Assembly: GCA_028289725.1 (NCBI GenBank)
Contig: JANQOH010000149.1
Span: forward strand, 1-36,240
Reading direction: 5' to 3'
Source: Alphaproteobacteria bacterium
GTDB lineage: Bacteria > Pseudomonadota > Alphaproteobacteria > UBA7887
Length of the DNA: 36,240 nucleotides
A program made the position numbers and the translations under genes. Below the pieces are notes generated by a model. The model saw only the letters and a list, made by a program, of their open reading frames with translations, searched no databases and was not told the origin of the DNA. This document shows, in pieces, positions 31,555-36,240 of this stretch (positions are counted from its first letter, which is position 1; every line of letters starts with the position of its first letter).

Positions 31555-33558
31555 ATGGCGAAAGCGCAATCGAGTGCGCTCGACAATAAGCAACTGCCGG
31601 CGGAACAGCTTGAGGCGCTTTACACGACGATGCGCCGCATACGGGCGTTTGAGCAGCGCGCGACAGATCTCTTCAACGACGGTATCGTCAAAGGAACCGC
31701 CCACAGCTATATGGGCGAGGAGGCGATCGCCGCCGGAGTGTGCGCCGCCCTAAGCGAAGACGACTACATCGCGAGCTACCATCGTGGTCACGGCCACTGC
31801 ATCGCCAAAGGCGCCAGTTTGGACCGGATGATGGCGGAGCTGATGGGCCGCGAAACCGGCTATTGCCGCGGTCTCGGCGGGTCCATGCATATCGCTGATA
31901 TGAACCTCAATATCCTTGGCGCGAACGGCATTGTCGGCGCCGGGATGCCACTTGCCACCGGCGCCGCTTTGGCCGCGAAGCTGCGCGGCGAGGGTCAAGT
32001 TTCGGTGGCGTTCTTTGGTGACGGCGCGAACAACCAGGGCGTGTTCCATGAGTCGATGAATCTGGCGTCGGTCTGGAAGCTGCCGATCATCTTCGTCTGC
32101 GAGAACAATCAGTACGCCTTGTCGACGTCGTACAAGAACACGACCGCTGTGGAACAGGTGGCGATGCGTGCGCCAGCGTACGGCGTGCCAGGTGTGACGA
32201 TCGACGGCAACGACGCTGTTGAAGTCTTTCTGGTGATGCAGGATGCGATCGCTCGCGCGCGCGCCGGCGATGGCCCGACCTTAATCGAAGCGATGACCTA
32301 TCGCTGGGGCCAGCATTCGATGCGCGCCAATCTACGCGACCCGAGGCCCGACGATGAGTTCGAAAGCTGGAAGGCGCGTGATCCGATCATCCAGATGGAA
32401 AAGGTGATTACGGGATCGAAGGCGATGCCGAAAAAGCGGCTCAAGGAGATTGAGACCGCGGTCGATGACGAACTGTCGAGCGCTGTGGACTATGGCATCG
32501 GCGGTGAGGAGCCGTCGGTCGAGGTTATGCACGCGGCGGTCTATTCTCCGCACGCCAAAGTGACCGAGCCGGGGCCGGCGGGCGATCGCGAACTCTCGTT
32601 CGTCGACGCCTTGAACGAGGCGCTGCACCAAGAAATGGCGCACGACGACAGTGTGTTTCTGATGGGCGAGGACGTCGGACTGACCGGCGGGATCTTCCAA
32701 GTGTCTAAGGGATTGCACGAGCGGTTCGGCGAAGAACGTGTTCGCGACACGCCAATTTCGGAGGCGAGTTTTGTCGGTTGCGGTGTTGGCGCCGCGATCG
32801 CCGGCATGCGCCCCGTGGTCGAGATCCAGATTTTCGATTTTGTCGCACTGACCATGGACATGCTGGTCAATCAGGCGGCCAAGTTCCGCTTCATGCTTGG
32901 CGGGAACGCCTCGGTTCCCTTGGTTGTGCGCGGCCCGCAAGGCGGCGGGATACGCCTCGCGGCGCAACATAGCCAGAGCTTGGAGGCGTGGTTTGCGCAT
33001 GTGCCGGGGCTCGTGGTAGTGGCGCCTTCGACGCCCTATGACGCGAAGGGGCTGCTGGTCAGCGCGATCCGCGACAACAATCCGGTGATTTTCCTGGAAT
33101 CCAAGCTGCTCTATCTCGGGCAACCGGGCCCGGTGCCCGAGGAGCATTACGCGATCCCGATCGGCAAGGCCGACATCAAGCACGAAGGGAGCGACGTCAC
33201 CGTCGTCGCGACGACCTCTATGGTGCCGCGCGCATTGGCCGCGGCCGCGATGTTGGAACGGGAAGGCATCAGTGTTGAAGTCGTCGACCCGCGGACGCTC
33301 AAGCCGTTGGATGAGGAAACGATCCTGAACTCGGTGAAGAAGACCAATCGCCTGCTTATCGTTCACGAAGCCTGGCGCAATGGCGGCTTCGGCGCGGAAG
33401 TTGCCGCGATGGTCGTCGAGAAGGCGTTCGACTATCTCGACGCGCCGATCGGCCGGCTGGGCGCGCCGGACACGCCCATGCCGTACAATGACGAGCTCGA
33501 GCGGATCGCCATTCCGTCGCAAGAACGCATCATCGAAGAAATTCGCGCACTCCTGTAG
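31555..33558 (+). CDS. Fused alpha-beta ThDP-dependent dehydrogenase E1 (2-oxoacid or acetoin dehydrogenase type)
   Basis: A 667-residue protein joining the E1 alpha and E1 beta chains of a 2-oxoacid dehydrogenase complex. ATG 31555 follows AGGGGGAAAA. Residues about 20-325 are the alpha part: HSYMGEEAIAAGV, YRGHG-like SYHRGHGHCIAKG, the ThDP/Mg motif GDGANNQGVFHESMNLAS from Gly155 to CENN at 182-185, and WKARDPI. Residues about 345-667 are the beta part, with FVDALNEALHQEM, GEDVGLTGGIFQVSKGL, DTPISEASFVGCGVGAAIAG and EVVDPRTLKPLDEETI. It resembles the pyruvate/acetoin dehydrogenase (AcoA-AcoB) group. No lipoyl E2 or E3 gene is in the window. It is followed after 67 bases by another ThDP enzyme. 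Confidence 0.9.
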   Translation: MAKAQSSALDNKQLPAEQLEALYTTMRRIRAFEQRATDLFNDGIVKGTAHSYMGEEAIAAGVCAALSEDDYIASYHRGHGHCIAKGASLDRMMAELMGRETGYCRGLGGSMHIADMNLNILGANGIVGAGMPLATGAALAAKLRGEGQVSVAFFGDGANNQGVFHESMNLASVWKLPIIFVCENNQYALSTSYKNTTAVEQVAMRAPAYGVPGVTIDGNDAVEVFLVMQDAIARARAGDGPTLIEAMTYRWGQHSMRANLRDPRPDDEFESWKARDPIIQMEKVITGSKAMPKKRLKEIETAVDDELSSAVDYGIGGEEPSVEVMHAAVYSPHAKVTEPGPAGDRELSFVDALNEALHQEMAHDDSVFLMGEDVGLTGGIFQVSKGLHERFGEERVRDTPISEASFVGCGVGAAIAGMRPVVEIQIFDFVALTMDMLVNQAAKFRFMLGGNASVPLVVRGPQGGGIRLAAQHSQSLEAWFAHVPGLVVVAPSTPYDAKGLLVSAIRDNNPVIFLESKLLYLGQPGPVPEEHYAIPIGKADIKHEGSDVTVVATTSMVPRALAAAAMLEREGISVEVVDPRTLKPLDEETILNSVKKTNRLLIVHEAWRNGGFGAEVAAMVVEKAFDYLDAPIGRLGAPDTPMPYNDELERIAIPSQERIIEEIRALL

Positions 33559-33625
33559 GTGCATTTTTATTCATTAGCGTTCGGTGCGTTGCGCGCTGGA
33601 CACGTTAGATAAGGAGGGGGAAGCC

Positions 33626-35260
33626 ATGAAGGTTGCGGACGCAATCGCCGAGGTCCTGAAGCGAGAGGGCGTCGACACCCTGATCGCCTACCCGGTCAAT
33701 CACATTATTGAAGCCGCCGCGCGCGCCGACATTCGCACGGTCATCGTGCGGCAAGAGCGGATCGGCCTGCATATGGCGGATGCCATGGCGCGGCTTTCGA
33801 GCGGCAACACCATCGGCGTGTTCGCCATGCAACACGGGCCGGGGACCGAGAACGCCTTTGGCGGCGTGGCGCAGGCTTTTGCCGAGTCCGTGCCCATCTT
33901 GGTGCTGCCCATGGGCTATCCGCGCGACATCGCGCATATCCACCCGAATTTCAATGCGGTCGAGAATTTCCGCTACGTGACGAAATCGATCGAGCCGCTG
34001 ACCACCGCGGAGCAAGTCTCGAACGTTATGCGCCGCGCGTTCACGCAGATGCGCAGCGGTCGACCGGGCCCGGCTCTTATTGAGGTGCCCGCCGATCTGG
34101 TCAACGCCGACCATCCGGATGAAGTGAAATACACGCCGACCTTCCACACCCGGTCGGGTCCCGATCCGAAAGCCGTTGAAGAAGCGGCGGATGCCTTGGT
34201 CAATGCGAAGCGGCCGGTCATCTACGCGGGGCAGGGGGTGCACTACGCTAAGGCGTGGGAGCCGTTGAAAAGACTGTCCGAACGGCTTGCCGCGCCAGTG
34301 ACGACGAGCATCAGCGGAAAGAGCGCTTTCCCGGAGAATCATCCGTTGTCGCTCGGCACCGCGGGCCGGTCGATGGGACGCCCGGTTTTCGATTACCTCC
34401 ACAACTCAGATGTGCTGTTTGGCATCGGCTGTAGTTTCACGACCACCAGCTTCGGCGCCAAGATGCCGCAGGATAAGAAAGTCATCCATAGCACGCTCGA
34501 CCCAGTCGATCTCAACAAGAACATCATTGCCGAGCACGCGATGATCGGCGACGCGGGTCTCACGCTCGAAGCCTTGAACGAAGCAGTCGACGAGCGGCTC
34601 GGCAACCATGTGCCAGATGCCGCACCGGTCGCTGACGATATTGCCAAGGGCAAAAAGGCTTGGCTGGAAGAGTGGATGCCCAAGCTGACGTCCAGCGAAA
34701 CGCCGCTCTCGCCGTATCGGGTGCTGTGGGATTTGGCGCACACGGTTGATCGCGAAAAATGCATCGTGACCCACGATGCCGGTAGTCCGCGCGATCAGAT
34801 CATTCCGTTCTGGGATGCCATTACGCCGTTGTCCTATATCGGCTGGGGAAAGACCACGCAGCTTGGCTATGGCCTTGGCCTGGCGATGGGCGCCAAGCTC
34901 GCGCAGCCCGACAAATTGTGCATGAACGTTTGGGGCGATGCGGCCATCGGCTTTACGGGCATGGATTTTGAAACCGCCGTGCGCGAACGGATTCCGATCC
35001 TGTCGATCCTGCTCAACAATTTCTCGATGGCCATCGAATTGCCGATCATGAAAGTCGCGACCGAGAAATATCGTAGTACGGATATTTCAGGCGACTACGC
35101 GGCGATGGCCAAAGCATTCGGTGGTTATGGCGAGCGTGTAACCGAACCCGACGAGATTATCCCGGCGATCAAGCGCGGCATTGAGCAGACCGAGAACGGT
35201 ACGCCAGCCTTGCTCGAGTTCATCACGTCGAAGGAGAACACAGTCTCGATCTTCAATTGA
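33626..35260 (+). CDS. IlvB-like thiamine diphosphate-requiring enzyme
   Basis: A 544-residue protein of the acetolactate synthase/pyruvate oxidase/benzoylformate decarboxylase superfamily. ATG 33626 has AAGGAGGGGG upstream. Three domains are visible: N-terminal Pyr domain with the activating Glu44 in VRQERIGLHMADAMAR, a central domain with AKRPVIYAGQGVHYAKA and a GxGxS-like nucleotide fold, and a C-terminal PP domain with the ThDP/Mg motif from GDAAIGFTGMDFETAV (Asp438) to LNN (Asn464-Asn465). It is shorter than acetolactate synthases and lacks a neighbouring ilvH, so the reaction (decarboxylation, carboligation or C-C cleavage of a 2-oxo acid) is unknown. It is co-oriented with the E1 gene and converges on gntR. 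Confidence 0.88.
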   Translation: MKVADAIAEVLKREGVDTLIAYPVNHIIEAAARADIRTVIVRQERIGLHMADAMARLSSGNTIGVFAMQHGPGTENAFGGVAQAFAESVPILVLPMGYPRDIAHIHPNFNAVENFRYVTKSIEPLTTAEQVSNVMRRAFTQMRSGRPGPALIEVPADLVNADHPDEVKYTPTFHTRSGPDPKAVEEAADALVNAKRPVIYAGQGVHYAKAWEPLKRLSERLAAPVTTSISGKSAFPENHPLSLGTAGRSMGRPVFDYLHNSDVLFGIGCSFTTTSFGAKMPQDKKVIHSTLDPVDLNKNIIAEHAMIGDAGLTLEALNEAVDERLGNHVPDAAPVADDIAKGKKAWLEEWMPKLTSSETPLSPYRVLWDLAHTVDREKCIVTHDAGSPRDQIIPFWDAITPLSYIGWGKTTQLGYGLGLAMGAKLAQPDKLCMNVWGDAAIGFTGMDFETAVRERIPILSILLNNFSMAIELPIMKVATEKYRSTDISGDYAAMAKAFGGYGERVTEPDEIIPAIKRGIEQTENGTPALLEFITSKENTVSIFN

Positions 35261-35267
35261 TGGGCAG

Positions 35268-35939
35268 TTAAGTCCTCAAGGTGGCGCGGGTAAACGCCTC
35301 CACATGATCGAGTAGTTTTTCGCTGGCGTGGCCGGCGGCCTCGGAGTCGCCGTTCGCAATCGCATTGGCAATCGCGCTGTGCAGCGCCGAGGCTTCCTTG
35401 ACGCTCGACCGGCCTCTTTGATGAACGTACCAAAAGCGCCGCGAATGGCCTTGCATGAGCGAGGCCGCCTCCGCTGCGAATTCATTATGCGCCGCTTCGA
35501 CCAAGAGGCGGTTGAAGGTCCGATCGGCGCGGGTGAACAGCGCTTCGTCCTCGGCTTTGCCGGCGGCTTCGAATTCGGCGGCGACAGCCCGAAACGCTGA
35601 AGCTTGCTGTGCGTCGCGGCGGCTGGCGGCGCGATCCGCCATCAGTCGTTCGATGGCCCGGCGGACTTCCAGCATTCTTAACTGTTTGCCGACATCGAGT
35701 TCGGTGACCAACAGGCCGCGGCGGGGCAGCACGCGCACCAAGCCTTCGCGCGCCAGGCGCTGTAAAGCTTCGCGAACCGGTGTCCGGCTCATCCCGAGTT
35801 GTTTGGCCAGGGTCGCTTCGGAGACTGCCGCGCCCGCCGGCAATTGCGTGGTGACAATCATCTCCTCCAAGCGGTCGTAGGCCTGCTGCTGCAAGCTTTC
35901 GCTTGGGTTTTCACGCGCGTGCATGGTCGTTGGATCCAT
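35268..35939 (-). CDS. GntR family transcriptional regulator (FadR/FCD subfamily)
   Basis: A 223-residue regulator. ATG 35939 has AAAGGA 6 bases upstream. The N-terminal winged helix-turn-helix (about 15-80) has YDRLEEMIVTTQLPAGA, SEATLAKQLGMSRTPVREAL and EGLVRVLPRRGLLV. The C-terminal all-helical FCD domain (about 90-215) has RRAIERLMADRAA, and HSAIANAIANGDSEAAGHAS near the end, which carries the metal/effector pocket His of the family. Such proteins are repressors released by an organic acid. The gene ends 7 bases from the ThDP enzyme's stop and starts 61 bases from the divergent kinase, so it probably controls the kinase and perhaps the ThDP genes. Confidence 0.92.
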   Translation of the reverse strand: MDPTTMHARENPSESLQQQAYDRLEEMIVTTQLPAGAAVSEATLAKQLGMSRTPVREALQRLAREGLVRVLPRRGLLVTELDVGKQLRMLEVRRAIERLMADRAASRRDAQQASAFRAVAAEFEAAGKAEDEALFTRADRTFNRLLVEAAHNEFAAEAASLMQGHSRRFWYVHQRGRSSVKEASALHSAIANAIANGDSEAAGHASEKLLDHVEAFTRATLRT

Positions 35940-35950
35940 GCTTGTTCCTT

Positions 35951-35971
35951 TAGTATATTAGTAGTATACCA
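35951..35971. promoter_or_regulatory. Candidate GntR operator with overlapping -10 boxes
   Basis: Two direct copies of TAGTATA (35951-35957 and 35962-35968), 11 bases apart, lie between the divergent gntR and kinase genes. The second is part of TAGTATACCA, close to the TNGTATACNA core bound by FCD-type GntR proteins. The stretch also holds TATATT on the plus strand (35954-35959) and TATACT on the minus strand, each usable as a -10. The sequence is AT-rich against a G+C-rich background, so it is likely the shared control site. No clear -35 was found. Confidence 0.55.
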
Positions 35972-36000
35972 GATGGACACAAATGATTTGGACCGGGATT

Positions 36001-36240
36001 ATGACGGATTTGGAGCAGAATCACATCATCGACCTCGCGCGCGGTCTGGGCCTGCTTACGGGCCAGGAAATGGTAGTCGCGACGCCATTGGCGGGCGGGG
36101 TCTCCTCGGACGTCTATCGCGTCGACCTCCCAAGCGGCGCGATTTGCCTGAAACGCGCGCGCGACCAATTGCAGGTTGCGGCCGACTGGTTTGCCCCGGT
36201 CAGCCGAAATGCCGCGGAAGTGGCTTGGCTTCGGGAAGCG
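36001..36240 (+). CDS. APH-family small-molecule kinase, N-terminal part (runs off the window)
   Basis: The frame from ATG 36001 stays open to the end (80 codons). An in-frame ATG at 35983 is possible, and neither has a strong ribosome site. The visible part has a nucleotide-binding loop ATPLAGGVSSDVYRVDLPSG, the ATP lysine in CLKRARDQL, then ADWFAPVSRNAAEVAWLREA, where Trp, Arg and Glu fit the N-lobe pattern of APH/choline-kinase-like proteins. The spacing of Lys, Trp and Arg resembles methylthioribose kinase, but that is a weak clue. It diverges from gntR across the candidate operator. The substrate is unknown, as the C-lobe with the catalytic loop is outside the window. Confidence 0.75.
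   Translation, partial: MTDLEQNHIIDLARGLGLLTGQEMVVATPLAGGVSSDVYRVDLPSGAICLKRARDQLQVAADWFAPVSRNAAEVAWLREA

Noticed and set aside
32332..33564. A 410-codon open frame on the minus strand opposite the E1 gene
   Set aside because: The composition is Arg/His/Asp-rich without a domain, and the plus strand carries clear E1 motifs across the same region.
33626..35260. ThDP enzyme as biosynthetic acetolactate synthase IlvB
   Set aside because: No ilvH/ilvC neighbours, a shorter length and a divergent PP motif (GDAAIGF) argue against the biosynthetic enzyme, though the fold is the same.
35268..35880. Plus-strand open frames opposite gntR (35328-35880)
   Set aside because: They are rich in Arg, Ser and Ala as expected from the antisense of a G+C-rich gene, and have no recognisable domain or ribosome site.

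Overview
The window is a G+C-rich stretch of bacterial chromosome that reads as an alphaproteobacterium, most likely of the Rhodospirillales or a neighbouring order. The pointers are a MucR/Ros-type regulator, a ubiquinol-cytochrome c chaperone next to a DUF177 gene and rpmF, a DUF6867-like protein inside a branched-chain amino acid transporter operon, and an H+-pyrophosphatase with the K+-independent signature. No phage, insertion sequence, CRISPR array or rRNA gene is visible. Almost all of the window is ordinary, densely packed core genome.

Layout. (1) 1-4649, plus: a Liv-type ABC importer (livH end, livM, livG, livF, a small DUF6867-like membrane protein, and a substrate-binding protein with a poly-valine N-terminal membrane segment). 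(2) 4674-6191, minus: a secreted M23 peptidase with an altered metal motif, then mucR. (3) 6641-16005, plus: rpiB, glyA, nrdR, ribD, ribE, ribB, ribH, nusB, thiL and hppA. The middle genes overlap or nearly touch and link serine/glycine/one-carbon metabolism, riboflavin synthesis, thiamine phosphate activation and proton-pumping pyrophosphatase. (4) 16068-17826, minus: a secreted beta-propeller protein and the lipoprotein gene bamE. (5) 17904-21626, plus: a cytochrome bc1 assembly chaperone, DUF177/YceD, rpmF, plsX, ihfA and a MerR-like regulator. This is a familiar alphaproteobacterial block, but fabH, usually between plsX and ihfA, is absent. tRNA-Pro(GGG) follows. (6) 22076-26155: a secreted DUF5666-like protein (plus) converging on a 1120-residue SAM/cyclase/AAA/TPR signalling protein (minus). 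(7) 26343-30650, plus: an SDR oxidoreductase, kynureninase, tryptophan 2,3-dioxygenase and a DUF3179 secreted protein, with no recognisable formylkynurenine formamidase. (8) 30663-31259, minus: a two-BON-domain lipoprotein. (9) 31555-36240: a fused alpha-beta 2-oxoacid dehydrogenase E1, an IlvB-like ThDP enzyme, a convergent GntR/FCD regulator and, diverging from it, the start of an APH-like kinase.

The best candidate for an undescribed system is region 9. Two thiamine-diphosphate enzymes lie together with a GntR regulator, a near-palindromic GTATAC-type operator and a small-molecule kinase, and no E2 or E3 partner is in view. The substrate cannot be read from the sequence. Other points worth checking are a RibB whose GTP cyclohydrolase II half has lost its zinc cysteines, a cyclase domain with Gln at the usual catalytic Arg position, the missing fabH and the altered M23 motif. 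All functional calls rest on motif recognition by eye; no database search was run.
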